Notes: generated by a model not told the origin, from the sequence alone. DNA of 64,000 bases from Rhizobium sp. NXC14 (GCF_002117485.1 NZ_CP021030.1:2359001-2423000); one strand, 5' to 3'; shown: positions 26,540 to 37,520, numbered from the stretch's first letter. Numbers and translations: made by a program.

Positions 26540-26664
26540 GCGCCCTCGGGCTCTCCCTTAAATCGAAGAATTGAACCCGGCCATGCTGGACGGGTTTCCG
26601 TCCAATATATAATTCGGGGACAGAGAGTGTCATCCATAAACCCGGCAAAAGAAAGGTTTTCCCA

Positions 26665-27138
26665 ATGGCGGTTCCCGGCATCGGTGCCCTGGCCCCCAAC
26701 TTCAACCTCCCCCGCGATGGCGGCGGCCGTGTCTCGCTTTCCGATTTTCACGGCCGGCCCCTCGTTATCTTCTTCTACCCCAAGGACGATACGACAGGCT
26801 GCACGGCCGAATCGCTGGCTTTCACAGCGCTGGCGCCGGAGTTTGAAGCAGCAGGTGCTGCCGTTATCGGCATGTCACCCGATTCGGCAGCCTGCCATGA
26901 CAAGTTCATCAAAAAGCACCGTCTTTCGGTGGCGCTCGCCTCCGACGAAGAGAAGACGACGCTCCAGGCCTACGGTGTCTGGAAGGAAAAGAGTATGTAC
27001 GGCCGCAATTTCATGGGCGTGGAGCGCACGACTTTCCTCATCCGCCAGGACGGCACGATCGCGACGATCTGGCAGAAGGTGAAGGTGCAGGGCCATGCCG
27101 AGACCGTCCTCGAAGCCGTCAGGAACCTGGCCGCGTGA
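26665..27138 (+). CDS. Thioredoxin-dependent peroxiredoxin, BCP/PrxQ type
   Basis: 157 residues. The peroxidatic cysteine is Cys46 in YPKDDTTGCTAES; the usual proline before Gly is threonine. There is no cysteine five residues on, where E. coli BCP has its resolving cysteine, but Cys77 (SAACHDKF) lies in the next helix, as in the PrxQ subgroup that resolves from that helix. It reduces peroxides in the cytosol. Its stop overlaps the GTG of the next gene. Confidence 0.9.
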   Translation: MAVPGIGALAPNFNLPRDGGGRVSLSDFHGRPLVIFFYPKDDTTGCTAESLAFTALAPEFEAAGAAVIGMSPDSAACHDKFIKKHRLSVALASDEEKTTLQAYGVWKEKSMYGRNFMGVERTTFLIRQDGTIATIWQKVKVQGHAETVLEAVRNLAA

Positions 27139-27962
27139 CCGGTGATCTCGCGATAAGCTCGCTGCGCGGCGGCGCTATCGACGCCATCCGCTCAGCCGAT
27201 CTCGACCGCAAGACCGCCCTTGCGCAGGAAAGCGCCACCCGTTGGTTCGCCCGCCGGGTGTCGCTGCGCTCACCGCTCGACGCAGCCCTGCCGGAGAGGC
27301 CCGGTCGCCCCAAGAAACCGGTACTGACGCCGCCGACCCAGGTGGAAAGGCGCTCGCTGCACACGCTGAAAGGCCGGATCGCCCTTCTCCATGCCATTGC
27401 TCATATCGAGCTCAACGCCGTCGATCTGGCGCTCGATATCGTCGCACGATTCGCGACCGAGCCTGTGCCCAATTCCTTCTTCGACGGCTGGATGCAGGTC
27501 GCCTTCGAGGAAGCGAAGCATTTCCGCATGGTGCGCGCCCGCCTGAATGACCTCGGCGCCGATTACGGCGATCTTCCCGCCCATGACGGGTTGTGGCAGG
27601 CGGCTCATTCGACGCGCAATGATCTCACGGCGAGACTCGCCGTCGTGCCGCTCATTCTGGAAGCCCGCGGTCTCGACGTCACCCCTTCGCTGCAGGCGAA
27701 GATGCGTGAGACTGGCGATCTCGAAAGCGCAGCGGTGCTCGATGTCATCTACAACGACGAGAAAGGTCACGTCGCCGTCGGCGCCAAATGGTTCCGCTTC
27801 CTCTGCGCGCGGGAGAAACGCGATCCGGCAAAGGCCTTTCAGGAGCTGGTGCGCGCCAATTTCCGCGGGCCGCTGAAGCCGCCTTTCAACGATCTCGCTC
27901 GCGCCGAAGCCGGGCTGACGCCATCCTTCTACCGCTCCCTGGCATCGATCAGCCATGCGTGA
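27135..27962 (+). CDS. Ferritin-like-domain protein of the DUF455 family
   Basis: 275 residues from GTG 27135, overlapping the peroxiredoxin stop (GTGA). The helical core HAIAHIELNAVDLALDIVARF, FEEAKHFRMVRARL and DVIYNDEKGHVAVGAKWF carries the repeated E-x-x-H metal-binding pattern of ferritin-like proteins. DUF455 members lack a settled function. Coupling to a peroxidase fits an oxidative-stress or iron role, which remains an inference. Confidence 0.82.
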   Translation: MTGDLAISSLRGGAIDAIRSADLDRKTALAQESATRWFARRVSLRSPLDAALPERPGRPKKPVLTPPTQVERRSLHTLKGRIALLHAIAHIELNAVDLALDIVARFATEPVPNSFFDGWMQVAFEEAKHFRMVRARLNDLGADYGDLPAHDGLWQAAHSTRNDLTARLAVVPLILEARGLDVTPSLQAKMRETGDLESAAVLDVIYNDEKGHVAVGAKWFRFLCAREKRDPAKAFQELVRANFRGPLKPPFNDLARAEAGLTPSFYRSLASISHA

Positions 27963-28067
27963 GCTGATCGATTTTCTAACGTAAACCGCGACGACGAAAG
28001 CATTCATTAACCATAAACGTGTCTAATTTTCCGAAAGAGGCGTAGAGCATCAATCGGGAGAGCCTGC

Positions 28068-29381
28068 GTGAACGGCGGACATCAGCACCGGGTATTCGGC
28101 AAGCAGGCGCAGGAACATATTCTGATCCTGGCAAGCGGTGACAAGGTCCGCTACATGACGGTTCGGCCGTGGATGGCCGCTCTCGCCTTCTGCTTCCTCG
28201 GCGTCTTTTCCATCGGCTATCTGCTGGCGACCTCCTATCTCGTCCTGCGCGACGACCTGATCGGCGCCGCCATGGCGCGCCAGGCCCGCATGCAGCACGA
28301 CTATGAGGACCGCATCGCCGCCCTTCGCGCCCAGGTCGACCGCATCACCTCCCGTCAGCTTCTTGACCAGCAGGTAGTGGAAGACAAAGTCGACAAGCTG
28401 ATGGAGCAGCAGATGGCGCTCACCTCACGCCACGGCAAGCTCGACAACTTGCTCGATCGTGCCGAAAGCTCCGGGCTCACAGATAAGGAAAGCGCGCCGT
28501 CTTCGCCTGCGCAATCCTATGCCCCGGCCATTAAGGACAAGCGCGCTTCGCTTGGCGAAAGCGGCATCGAGGCTATCGAGAAACAGCTCGCAGGCGGCGC
28601 ACCAGCCGACGCCACTCCCGACAATACGACTCTTGCCTACGTACCGGCCACAGAGACGGTCGGCGATCGCGCCGACCGCATCTTCTCCAAGGTGACGCTG
28701 TCGCTGAAGGATGTCGAACAGGACCAGCGCAACCGCGTCGAGCAACTGACGAGCGACGCCGGCAATGCCGCCAATGCCATCGAGAGCGTGCTGACCCGGT
28801 TCAAGATTCCGATGCCCGAGACCGCTACCAAGCAGGACTGGGACGACAGCGCCGTTGGCGGCCCATTCGTCGAGCCGGAGAGCAATGATGATTTCAACAA
28901 TTCGCTGATCGCTCTCGACGGCGCGCTGACACGGCTCGAAGCTGTGCGTAATACCGCCGAATCCCTGCCCTTCCGCAACCCCGCCATCGGCAAGGAAATG
29001 ACCAGCCCCTTCGGCAACCGGCGCGATCCTTTCCTGGGCCGCCTGGCGCTGCATTCCGGCGTAGACTTCCGCTTTTCGCCGGGCGAAAAGATCCGCCCGA
29101 CAGCGCCCGGCAAGGTGATATCGGCCGGCTGGACAGGCGGTTACGGCAATATGGTCGAGATTGATCACGGCAACGGCATCTCGACGCGTTATGGCCACAT
29201 GTCCCAGGTTCTGGTCACGGCCGGAGATACGGTCGACCGCAACGACGTCATCGGCCTTGCCGGCAGCACCGGCCGCTCGACCGGTACCCATCTGCATTAT
29301 GAAGTGCGCCAGAACGGCCATGCGGTCGATCCAGTATATTTCATGAATGCGGGCCTTAAACTCGCCACCTATATCAAGTAA
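28068..29381 (+). CDS. M23 family cell-wall peptidase with coiled-coil region
   Basis: 437 residues from GTG 28068 after GGGAG. One membrane helix (MAALAFCFLGVFSIGYLLA) is followed by a coiled coil (roughly 80-130, rich in E, D, R and Q) and a C-terminal LytM/M23 domain. Zinc ligands are in HSGVDFRF and GTHLHYEVR. The domain order matches periplasmic septum or elongation-associated endopeptidases and activators. Since the two histidine-containing motifs are intact, it is probably an active endopeptidase rather than an EnvC-type dead activator. Confidence 0.88.
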   Translation: MNGGHQHRVFGKQAQEHILILASGDKVRYMTVRPWMAALAFCFLGVFSIGYLLATSYLVLRDDLIGAAMARQARMQHDYEDRIAALRAQVDRITSRQLLDQQVVEDKVDKLMEQQMALTSRHGKLDNLLDRAESSGLTDKESAPSSPAQSYAPAIKDKRASLGESGIEAIEKQLAGGAPADATPDNTTLAYVPATETVGDRADRIFSKVTLSLKDVEQDQRNRVEQLTSDAGNAANAIESVLTRFKIPMPETATKQDWDDSAVGGPFVEPESNDDFNNSLIALDGALTRLEAVRNTAESLPFRNPAIGKEMTSPFGNRRDPFLGRLALHSGVDFRFSPGEKIRPTAPGKVISAGWTGGYGNMVEIDHGNGISTRYGHMSQVLVTAGDTVDRNDVIGLAGSTGRSTGTHLHYEVRQNGHAVDPVYFMNAGLKLATYIK

Positions 29382-29538
29382 TACCCGCCCGGTAACCAAA
29401 GCTTCACTCTGCACAGGGTGCGGCCTCTCTATTTCTTGACTTGCCGGCCATTCGGAGCTATGTCGCGCTGCATTGCGGCATGCAATCCCGCCGACTCGTT
29501 CAGAGCTCGGCCGAACCGGAACGGAAACAGTTTTCCCT

Positions 29539-31038
<1,500 letters not shown>

Positions 31039-31044
31039 CATCCA

Positions 31045-31485
31045 TTGGGCAAGCCTGGCGTCGACTTCCCGGGCCTTGGCGTCGGCTTGGTGATCCTACG
31101 CCAAGGCAGGATCCTTCTCTACAAGCGCATTCGGCCACCTGAAGCCGGCTACTGGAACATCGTCGGCGGCAAGGTCGATCACATGGAGCCGGCTGAAGAA
31201 GCTGCGCGCCGCGAGGCCGAGGAAGAAACCGGCCTCAGGATCGGCCGGATCGAGCGCATCGGCATGACCGAACAGATCATCGATGCCGACCGCCAGCACT
31301 GGATCTCGATCCTTTATCTCGCGCGCGACGTCGATGGCGAGCCGCAATTGACCGAGCCGGACAAGCTTTCGGATTTCGGCTGGTTTCCCTTGACGGATTT
31401 GCCGGAACCGCTGTCAGCCTTCACCAAGGCGGCGATCGCAGCCTTGCCACCCGCTCAACTTTCGGCGCGAAGCGCCGCCTCATAG
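31045..31485 (+). CDS. NUDIX hydrolase
   Basis: 146 residues from a TTG at 31045, 6 nt after the helicase stop. The Nudix box (GGKVDHMEPAEEAARREAEE followed by ETGLRIG) is complete. The substrate is not predictable; members of this branch act on nucleoside diphosphate derivatives. Its 3' end overlaps the convergent TfoX-domain gene by 31 nt. Confidence 0.85.
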   Translation: MGKPGVDFPGLGVGLVILRQGRILLYKRIRPPEAGYWNIVGGKVDHMEPAEEAARREAEEETGLRIGRIERIGMTEQIIDADRQHWISILYLARDVDGEPQLTEPDKLSDFGWFPLTDLPEPLSAFTKAAIAALPPAQLSARSAAS

Positions 31486-31775
31486 GCGAGCCGCACCCAC
31501 TTCGCCATCAGATCGGGATCGTCGTAAGCCTCTTCGGGAATCGACCAGTAGGGCATTTTCACCGGCTTGCCCTTTTTGCCTTCATAGGCCCATTGCGTGG
31601 CGCCGGCGGCAGCAAATTCCGGGGCGCTCGTCTCATCGGCTTTCAGCAGCATCTCGTCGCGCACTTCGACGGCGACGATGCGCCCGAGATGATAGATGCC
31701 CTTGCCTCCGAACATCCGCTTGATCGTGACGGGGCCGAGCCCCTGAAACATTTCCTCGATCCCGGCATTATCCAT
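31455..31775 (-). CDS. TfoX N-terminal-domain protein
   Basis: 106 residues containing only the TfoX N-terminal domain: IKRMFGGKGIYHLGRIVAVE and PYWSIPEEAYDDP are the hallmark pieces. Full-length TfoX regulates competence in gammaproteobacteria; stand-alone N-terminal domains are widespread in rhizobia and have no established function. Confidence 0.85.
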   Translation of the reverse strand: MDNAGIEEMFQGLGPVTIKRMFGGKGIYHLGRIVAVEVRDEMLLKADETSAPEFAAAGATQWAYEGKKGKPVKMPYWSIPEEAYDDPDLMAKWVRLAYEAALRAES

Positions 31776-31802
31776 TCTCTGTTTCCTTACCCGCCAGCCG
31801 CA

Positions 31803-32297
31803 TTACAGCGTGTGATAATCCCGGTTCATATAGATGAGCGCCGGGTGCTTCTCGCTGAAGCGGACGGCGGCAACCTCACCGAAGATGACATTGTGTGTCG
31901 GCATTTCCTTGATGTCGGTCACCCGGCAGTCGAAGGCGGCGAGCGCATCGGCAAGAACGGGGGCGCCGGTGACGAGCGTGTCGAAACGGCCGCTGGCGAA
32001 GCGCTCGTCATTGGCAATCGCGGTGCGCCCGGAAAAAGCGTCGGCGACGGCCTGGTGGTGGGCGCCGAGCGTGTTGAGCACGAAGATGCCGCTGCGGAAA
32101 AAGATCTCGTTCTTCGGATTGGTATTGTTGAGGCAGATCAGCACCGAAGCCGGATTGTCCGATACCGAGCAGGCGGCGGTGATGGTGACGCCGCGGCGCA
32201 GACCTTCCATCGCCGTCGTCACGAGCTGCACATGACCGGCATAACGGCTCATGGCATCGCGATAAAGGCCGGGGTCGATATGCTGCCTGTTCAACAC
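31803..32297 (-). CDS. Flavin reductase-like FMN-binding protein (RutF-like)
   Basis: 164 residues: MSRYAGHVQLVTT, RRGVTITAACSVSDNPASVL and FVLNTLGAHHQ are the FMN split-barrel motifs. It differs from the reductase at 1627. No oxygenase partner is adjacent, so it may serve a monooxygenase coded elsewhere. The start is ATG or a nearby codon at 32297; the upstream 275 nt contain a rhizobial repeat. Confidence 0.8.
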   Translation of the reverse strand: MLNRQHIDPGLYRDAMSRYAGHVQLVTTAMEGLRRGVTITAACSVSDNPASVLICLNNTNPKNEIFFRSGIFVLNTLGAHHQAVADAFSGRTAIANDERFASGRFDTLVTGAPVLADALAAFDCRVTDIKEMPTHNVIFGEVAAVRFSEKHPALIYMNRDYHTL

Positions 32298-32330
32298 GTG
32301 CTTCTCCGCGCGCTCTTCTGCCTGCGTCGT

Positions 32331-32400
32331 TCCTTAAATCGGGATCGATTTAGGAGAACTATGCAGCAATTCAAAATGCTACAGTGTCCTTTGCGCGACT
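32331..32400. repeat. Rhizobial intergenic repeat sequence
   Basis: The stretch has a small palindrome (TAAATCG, 4 nt, CGATTTA) followed by ATGCAGCAATTCAAAATG and GTCCTTTGCGCG. I recognise this combination as a motif repeated between genes in Rhizobium genomes. Its function is unknown. No second copy was seen in this window. Confidence 0.5.
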
Positions 32401-32573
32401 GAAATGAGGTCCGGCACCGTAGTTCGACTTGCTATCGCGCCAATATGGCGAGCATCGGTTACCTTTTCTACAATAGGACCGGTGAAAAGCGCTGGGTTCC
32501 GCTTGTTTTTCTTTGACGATTGCGGCCTTACGGATAAAAGGGCATGGACGATGGCTAGGGATCTTCGCCTTTC

Positions 32574-33656
32574 ATGATCAACCTGCGTGGCATAGCAGCC
32601 TTTCTGACGCTGCTCGGAACGGCGACGCAAGGTCATGCGGCCGGCGTGACGATCGGCGTCGTCGCCCCGCAGGGCGGGCCGCTCGGCCTGCTCGGCGCGC
32701 AGATCGCCGCCGGCGCCGGTTTCGAGATCCAGCAATCAGGCAATACCCTCGTCGCCGTCAACGAGACCTGCGAGGACAATAGCGGCGCGGCGGTCGCCGA
32801 TGCGCTCGTGAGTGCCAAGGTGCAGATTGCCATTGGTTTTCTCTGCAGTGAGACGCTGGAAGGCGCACTGCCGAAGCTGAAGGACGCCAATATTCCCGCG
32901 ATCACCGTTTCGGCACGTTCGCGCATCCTGATGGAGGATGCGCTGAAAAACGGCTGGCCGCTCTTCCGCTTGGCACCGGCCGACGGCACTGAGGCGGCAA
33001 AGATCATCGAGGTGATCCTCAAGGACTGGGCAGCCGACCCGATCGCGCTGATCGAGGACGGCACCATTCATGGCCGCGAACTGACGGAAGCCGTGCGCAA
33101 TGCGCTGGAGCAGAACGGCCTGAAGCCAGTTTTCACCGATACCTACCGTCCGGGACAGGAGCAGCAGATCGCCCTCGTCCGCCGCCTGAAACGGGCCGGC
33201 GCCACAAGGGTCTTCGTTGGCGGCGATCGCAACGACGTCGCCGTCATGGCCCGCGACGCCAAGGCGGAAAACATTCCGCTGTCGATCCTCGGCGGCGACG
33301 CCATGCGCGCCGCCGATCAGCCGCTGCCTCTCGCCCCCGGCGTGCGTGCCGTCGCCCTGCCCGAATATGCGCTTTTGCCAGAAGGCGCGCCGGCGGCCGG
33401 CGCTTTGCGCGCCAAGGGCACCGAGCCTGAAGGTTATGTCCTGCCATCCCTGGCGGCGGCCCTGATTGCCGGCCAGGCGGCCGAAGCCGCCGCTGCCGCC
33501 GGTAAGCCGCTGCGGGAGACCCTTGTCGGCACGACGTTCCAGACACCGATCGGCGCGGTCGCCTTCACCGGCGCGCACGAGCTTTCGCAAAACCCCTACC
33601 GCCTGCTTGAATGGCGGGGCAATGGCTTTTTTCCACCTGCTGCGCCGACTCAATGA
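32574..33656 (+). CDS. Branched-chain amino-acid-type periplasmic binding protein (Peripla_BP_6)
   Basis: 360 residues with a signal peptide (LRGIAAFLTLLGTATQGHAA) and the two-lobed binding fold: VTIGVVAPQGGPLGLLGAQI, AIGFLCSETLEGALPKL, FRLAPADGTEAAKII and the YRPGQEQQIALVRRLKRAGA segment. It resembles LivJ-type proteins, but no permease or ATPase genes are adjacent. It could serve a distant transporter or act as an orphan sensor. Confidence 0.85.
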   Translation: MINLRGIAAFLTLLGTATQGHAAGVTIGVVAPQGGPLGLLGAQIAAGAGFEIQQSGNTLVAVNETCEDNSGAAVADALVSAKVQIAIGFLCSETLEGALPKLKDANIPAITVSARSRILMEDALKNGWPLFRLAPADGTEAAKIIEVILKDWAADPIALIEDGTIHGRELTEAVRNALEQNGLKPVFTDTYRPGQEQQIALVRRLKRAGATRVFVGGDRNDVAVMARDAKAENIPLSILGGDAMRAADQPLPLAPGVRAVALPEYALLPEGAPAAGALRAKGTEPEGYVLPSLAAALIAGQAAEAAAAAGKPLRETLVGTTFQTPIGAVAFTGAHELSQNPYRLLEWRGNGFFPPAAPTQ

Positions 33657-33719
33657 GCGGCCGCCAGCCCTGAATTCCGGCGCCGTGCGCAGATGGCGCC
33701 CATACGGGAGTAAGACTTG

Positions 33720-34397
33720 ATGACGCTGCCCATTCGCATTGCCCCTTCGATCCTCGCGGCGGATTTCGCCAGGCTCGGCGAGGAGGTGCGCGACGTAACG
33801 GCCGCCGGCGCCGACTGGATCCACCTTGACGTGATGGATGGGCATTTCGTGCCGAACATCTCCTTCGGTCCCGATGTCATCAAGTCGCTGCGTTCCTATA
33901 CGAATGCCACTTTCGACTGCCATCTGATGATCTCTCCGGTCGATGACTACCTCGAAGCCTTCGCCAAGGCGGGCTGCGACCGCATCACCGTGCATGCCGA
34001 ATCCGGGCCACATCTGCACCGCTCACTGCAAACCATCCGCAATCTTGGCAAGAAGGTCGGCGTGACGATCAATCCGGCGACGCCGCTGAGCGCCGTCGAA
34101 AACGTGGTCGACGACGTTGACCTCATCCTCATCATGTCGGTCAATCCCGGTTTCGGCGGACAGAAATTCATTCCCGCGATGACGGCCAAGATCGCCGCGG
34201 CAAAGTCTCTGATCGGTGACCGGCCGATCGAACTCGAGGTCGACGGCGGCGTCACCGTGGAAACGGCGACTGATATCGCGCGCGCCGGCGCCAACGTGCT
34301 CGTCGCCGGCTCGGCAATTTTCAAGGGCGGTACGGTCGACAGCTATCGTAAGACCGTCGCCGAATTGCGTCAGGCAGCCGAAGGGGCACGAGCATGA
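33720..34397 (+). CDS. rpe: Ribulose-phosphate 3-epimerase
   Basis: 225 residues from ATG 33720, which follows CGGGAG; the TTG just before it is unlikely. Motifs are [27 protein letters not shown] (metal histidine and aspartate), [13 protein letters not shown] and ELEVDGGVT. It interconverts ribulose-5-phosphate and xylulose-5-phosphate in the pentose phosphate and Calvin pathways. The stop overlaps the next start (ATGA). Confidence 0.96.
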   Translation: MTLPIRIAPSILAADFARLGEEVRDVTAAGADWIHLDVMDGHFVPNISFGPDVIKSLRSYTNATFDCHLMISPVDDYLEAFAKAGCDRITVHAESGPHLHRSLQTIRNLGKKVGVTINPATPLSAVENVVDDVDLILIMSVNPGFGGQKFIPAMTAKIAAAKSLIGDRPIELEVDGGVTVETATDIARAGANVLVAGSAIFKGGTVDSYRKTVAELRQAAEGARA

Positions 34398-35119
34398 GGA
34401 AGCGTCTGATCTTTGGTGGCATGATTGCCGCCGCATTGGCTGGCCTGCCCGGCTTGTCGCTGGCCGGAGACATTGCCAGCATCCAGCCGATCGGCTTTTC
34501 CGCTGACGGCAAGGTCTTCGCATTTCAGGAATTCGGCATCAAAGAAAACAGCAAGACTCCCTATTCGGAAACCTACTTCATCAATACCGACGGCGGCCAA
34601 TATCTCGAAGGCACCCCCTTTCGCACCGAACTGACGGATAAGGACGCCAATCTTTCCAAGGCCCGACGCCAGAACTTAACGGCGGCGCGCAGCCAGATGG
34701 ATAAGTACGACCTTCTGACAAATCCGGGTCTGATTGCCGCCTTCAACCCGCCAACCGAGCTCGGCTCGCCCTCGAAGACACTTCGCTACACCACACTTGC
34801 GATCGATGGGCCGCCGAAGACGCCCTATACGCTCTCGCTCGGCGAGATGCCGGTGCCGACGCCGAAGGAATGCGCAACGGTCGACAAGCGTGTCCTTGGT
34901 TTCAGCCTGCAGATGATCGAGAAGGAAGGTGTCCCGAACCGTCAGGCTGCGCGGCAGGCAACGGCTGTTCCGGCCGAGCGCACATGCTCGGTCGAATTCA
35001 GGATCGGCGGCGCGGTGGTCTACCAGCCGGAAGACGGAAATCAAATTCACATTGCGCTGGTTCTCGCCTTCGATGCTGAGAGGAACGGACGCTGGATCGC
35101 CGTCCCGGTCCATCCCTGA
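34394..35119 (+). CDS. Secreted DUF2259 protein
   Basis: 241 residues with a clear signal peptide ([20 protein letters not shown]). The conserved start of the mature domain, [20 protein letters not shown], marks DUF2259 (predicted secreted proteins of alphaproteobacteria). No activity is known. It is translationally coupled to rpe. Confidence 0.8.
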   Translation: MRKRLIFGGMIAAALAGLPGLSLAGDIASIQPIGFSADGKVFAFQEFGIKENSKTPYSETYFINTDGGQYLEGTPFRTELTDKDANLSKARRQNLTAARSQMDKYDLLTNPGLIAAFNPPTELGSPSKTLRYTTLAIDGPPKTPYTLSLGEMPVPTPKECATVDKRVLGFSLQMIEKEGVPNRQAARQATAVPAERTCSVEFRIGGAVVYQPEDGNQIHIALVLAFDAERNGRWIAVPVHP

Positions 35120-35121
35120 GC

Positions 35122-35622
35122 ATGGATCGCCCCAGGATGGATCGCCTAAGGGCGGCAAAGCCGCCCTTAGGCGATCTGTTTGCCGGCGCGTTGCTCTGGG
35201 GCGTGCAGATGCTGGCCGCCGCCATGCTCGGCCTTTACCTCCGCAACGGCCTCGAGACGAGCCGGCTCGCCGAGTTGGCGGCACTCTATTTTCTCGGCGG
35301 CCTGCTCTCCTGGCCCTTCGCCCTGCCGGTCGCTCGGTTTTTTGCCTATAACAGGCCACCGGAAGCGCGCTTCGCCGCCTTTTTCGTGACGCTGACGGCA
35401 GCCACGATCCTGATGACCGCCTTCCTCTTCGCCATGGAATACCGGATCTTCTATTCGCGCTGGCACGCGCCCTTCGGCAGCGTCGCCTGGGCCTTCCAGT
35501 TCGTCTTCACCGGCATCAGTGCCGTCTACCAGTTTCTGGTGATCGGCCTTCGCCTTTTCCTGCCGCTCGGCCTCGTCTGCCTTGTCGTCAGCAGCTATCA
35601 TCTCAGCAAACGCATGCGTTGA
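35122..35622 (+). CDS. Small integral membrane protein with a long hairpin in its first codons
   Basis: 166 residues with four membrane helices (for example LLWGVQMLAAAMLGLYL and FFVTLTAATILMTAFLFAME) and no recognised domain. ATG 35122 is two nt after the DUF2259 stop; ATG 35137 is in frame. The 17-bp hairpin (35140-35176) falls in codons 7-18, so ribosome access may be restricted, or the true start could lie after it. Conserved features were not recognised. It is the last gene before purB. Confidence 0.65.
   Translation: MDRPRMDRLRAAKPPLGDLFAGALLWGVQMLAAAMLGLYLRNGLETSRLAELAALYFLGGLLSWPFALPVARFFAYNRPPEARFAAFFVTLTAATILMTAFLFAMEYRIFYSRWHAPFGSVAWAFQFVFTGISAVYQFLVIGLRLFLPLGLVCLVVSSYHLSKRMR
35140..35176. 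repeat. Perfect 17-bp inverted repeat with a 3-nt loop
   Basis: GATCGCCTAAGGGCGGC (35140-35156), AAA, and its exact complement (35160-35176). It has no U-run after it, but the stem is long and GC-rich and lies in the first codons of the membrane protein. It may be a transcription pause or termination site, a palindromic repeat, or a translation brake. Confidence 0.8.
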
Positions 35623-35694
35623 GATTGCCGCCGGTCTTTGCTACAGGGGCGCTAACTCAATGAAGCAAACCTCTCGAAGTGAAGGCAGCCGCCC

Positions 35695-37002
35695 ATGATC
35701 CCGCGTTACTCCCGGCCCGAAATGGTCGCCATCTGGTCTCCCGAAACCAAGTTCCGCATCTGGTTCGAGATCGAGGCACATGCCTGCGACGCGCTGGCCG
35801 AACTCGGCGTCATCCCGAAATCGGCGGCAAGGACGATCTGGGAAAAAGGGGGTGCGGCCACCTTCGACGTCGCCCGCATCGACGAAATCGAGGCGGTCAC
35901 CAAGCATGACGTCATCGCCTTCCTGACTCACCTCGCCGAAATCGTCGGCCCGGATGCGCGCTTCGTCCACCAGGGCATGACCTCATCAGACGTGCTCGAC
36001 ACCTGCTTCAACGTCCAGCTGGTGCGCGCCACTGATATCCTCATCGCCGATCTCGACCGGCTGCTCGCAGCACTGAAAACCCGCGCCTTCGAACACAAGG
36101 ACACCGTCACCATCGGCCGCTCGCACGGCATCCATGCCGAGCCTACCACCTTCGGCGTCAAGCTGGCGCTTGCCTATGCCGAATTCGAGCGCTGCCGCCA
36201 GCGTCTCGTCGCTGCCCGCGACGAAGTCGCGACCTGCGCCATCTCGGGCGCCGTCGGCACCTTCGCCAATATCGATCCGCGCGTCGAGGAACATGTCGCC
36301 GAAGCACTCGGCCTGAAGGCCGAGCCGGTCTCGACCCAGGTCATCCCGCGCGACCGCCACGCCATGTATTTCGCGACCCTCGGTGTTGTCGCCTCGTCGA
36401 TCGAGCGGCTCGCGACCGAAATCCGCCATCTGCAGCGCACCGAAGTGCTGGAGGCGGAAGAATACTTCTCGCCCGGCCAGAAGGGCTCCTCGGCCATGCC
36501 GCACAAGCGTAACCCGGTGCTGACCGAAAACCTTACCGGCCTTGCCCGCATGGTCCGCTCCTACGCCCTGCCGGCCATGGAAAACGTCGCCCTCTGGCAC
36601 GAGCGCGATATCTCCCATTCCTCGGTCGAACGCATGATCGGCCCGGACGCCACAGTCACCCTCGATTTCGCCCTGTCGCGTCTGGCCGGCGTCGTCGAAA
36701 AGCTGCTGGTCTATCCCGAAAACATGGAGAAGAACCTCAACAAGTTCCGCGGCCTCGTCCACTCCCAGCGCGTCCTCCTGGCGCTGACCCAGGCCGGCAC
36801 CTCCCGCGAAGACGCCTACCGGCTGGTGCAGCGCAATGCCATGAAAGTCTGGGAACAGGGCAAGGATTTTCTGGAAGAACTGCTGGCTGATGCTGAGGTC
36901 AGGGCTGCCTTGTCCGAGGAGGATATTCGGGAGAAGTTCGACCTTGGGTATCACACGAAGCATGTGGATACGATTTTCCGGCGGGTGTTTGGGCAGGCCT
37001 GA
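35695..37002 (+). CDS. purB: Adenylosuccinate lyase
   Basis: 435 residues. The superfamily signature GSSAMPHKRNP lies at 264-274, with the catalytic serine in the flexible loop and the general-acid histidine region GRSHGIHAEPTTFG upstream. PurB catalyses two steps of purine synthesis (SAICAR to AICAR and adenylosuccinate to AMP). It is separate from the other pur genes at 42-50 kb. A terminator follows. Confidence 0.96.
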   Translation: MIPRYSRPEMVAIWSPETKFRIWFEIEAHACDALAELGVIPKSAARTIWEKGGAATFDVARIDEIEAVTKHDVIAFLTHLAEIVGPDARFVHQGMTSSDVLDTCFNVQLVRATDILIADLDRLLAALKTRAFEHKDTVTIGRSHGIHAEPTTFGVKLALAYAEFERCRQRLVAARDEVATCAISGAVGTFANIDPRVEEHVAEALGLKAEPVSTQVIPRDRHAMYFATLGVVASSIERLATEIRHLQRTEVLEAEEYFSPGQKGSSAMPHKRNPVLTENLTGLARMVRSYALPAMENVALWHERDISHSSVERMIGPDATVTLDFALSRLAGVVEKLLVYPENMEKNLNKFRGLVHSQRVLLALTQAGTSREDAYRLVQRNAMKVWEQGKDFLEELLADAEVRAALSEEDIREKFDLGYHTKHVDTIFRRVFGQA

Positions 37003-37024
37003 GCGTTTTCCAAATCGATACTTT

Positions 37025-37050
37025 GCGGCGCCTTTCTGGGCGCCGTTTCG
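37025..37050 (+). terminator. purB terminator
   Basis: GGCGCC (37027-37032), 6 nt, GGCGCC (37039-37044), then a T-rich tail GTTTCGTGTTT, about 25 nt past the purB stop. Confidence 0.7.
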
Positions 37051-37139
37051 TGTTTACTTACTCTTGTAAACGCACTTGTCATGCCTGCGCGCTCAAGTGC
37101 TATTAAGCGAGATAGACCGAAGCGTCTTACACGGCTCTC

Positions 37140-37399
37140 CTAATGGTGGGAGCCTTCATTTCGGTTGCCATCCTTAGGGTTGGGACGTGTTGAGTACAGA
37201 ATGACGAATCCGATCACCCCGCCAACTGCATATTGCGTCCATGCAAAGCCGGCGCAAAACATGTCATGATAAATACACCAATGGCATAGGACTGCACGAG
37301 AGTAAGGCTAGTAAATTTCCGTAGAACCCATGCAACGGCCGCTCCTGTCAAGGCCATTGCAAGCGCTGCTCCTAATAGCTCCGCGACTAAACCCGCCAA
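37140..37399 (-). pseudogene. Small membrane protein gene with a probable frameshift
   Basis: A TTG start at 37399 lies 7 nt after a strong GGGAGGG ribosome site. The frame gives a hydrophobic protein (MAGLVAELLGAALAMALTGA, then AWVLRKFTSLTLVQSYAIGV) but ends early at 37214. Moving one base near 37260 continues with CAGFAWTQYAVGGVIGFVIL and YSTRPNPKD to a stop at 37140, making a second helix and a normal soluble tail. So a single-base deletion or insertion probably broke an 85-residue membrane protein; an error in the sequence is also possible. The remaining 518-bp gap between purB and 37521 holds only this and the purB terminator. Confidence 0.45.
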
Positions 37400-37520
37400 T
37401 CTTGTGCCCTCCCGAAATCAAAACTATAGCCCTGGAACAAGGCATCTCTTCCAAGGGGTTGCAATCACTGAGTGTTATGGTTGTGGAGATTGTTTGACCA
37501 ACCAGCTGCTGCTCCAGCAA

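Noticed and set aside
32574..33656. The Peripla_BP_6 protein as part of a complete importer
   Set aside because: No permease or ATPase gene is near; only the binding protein is supported.
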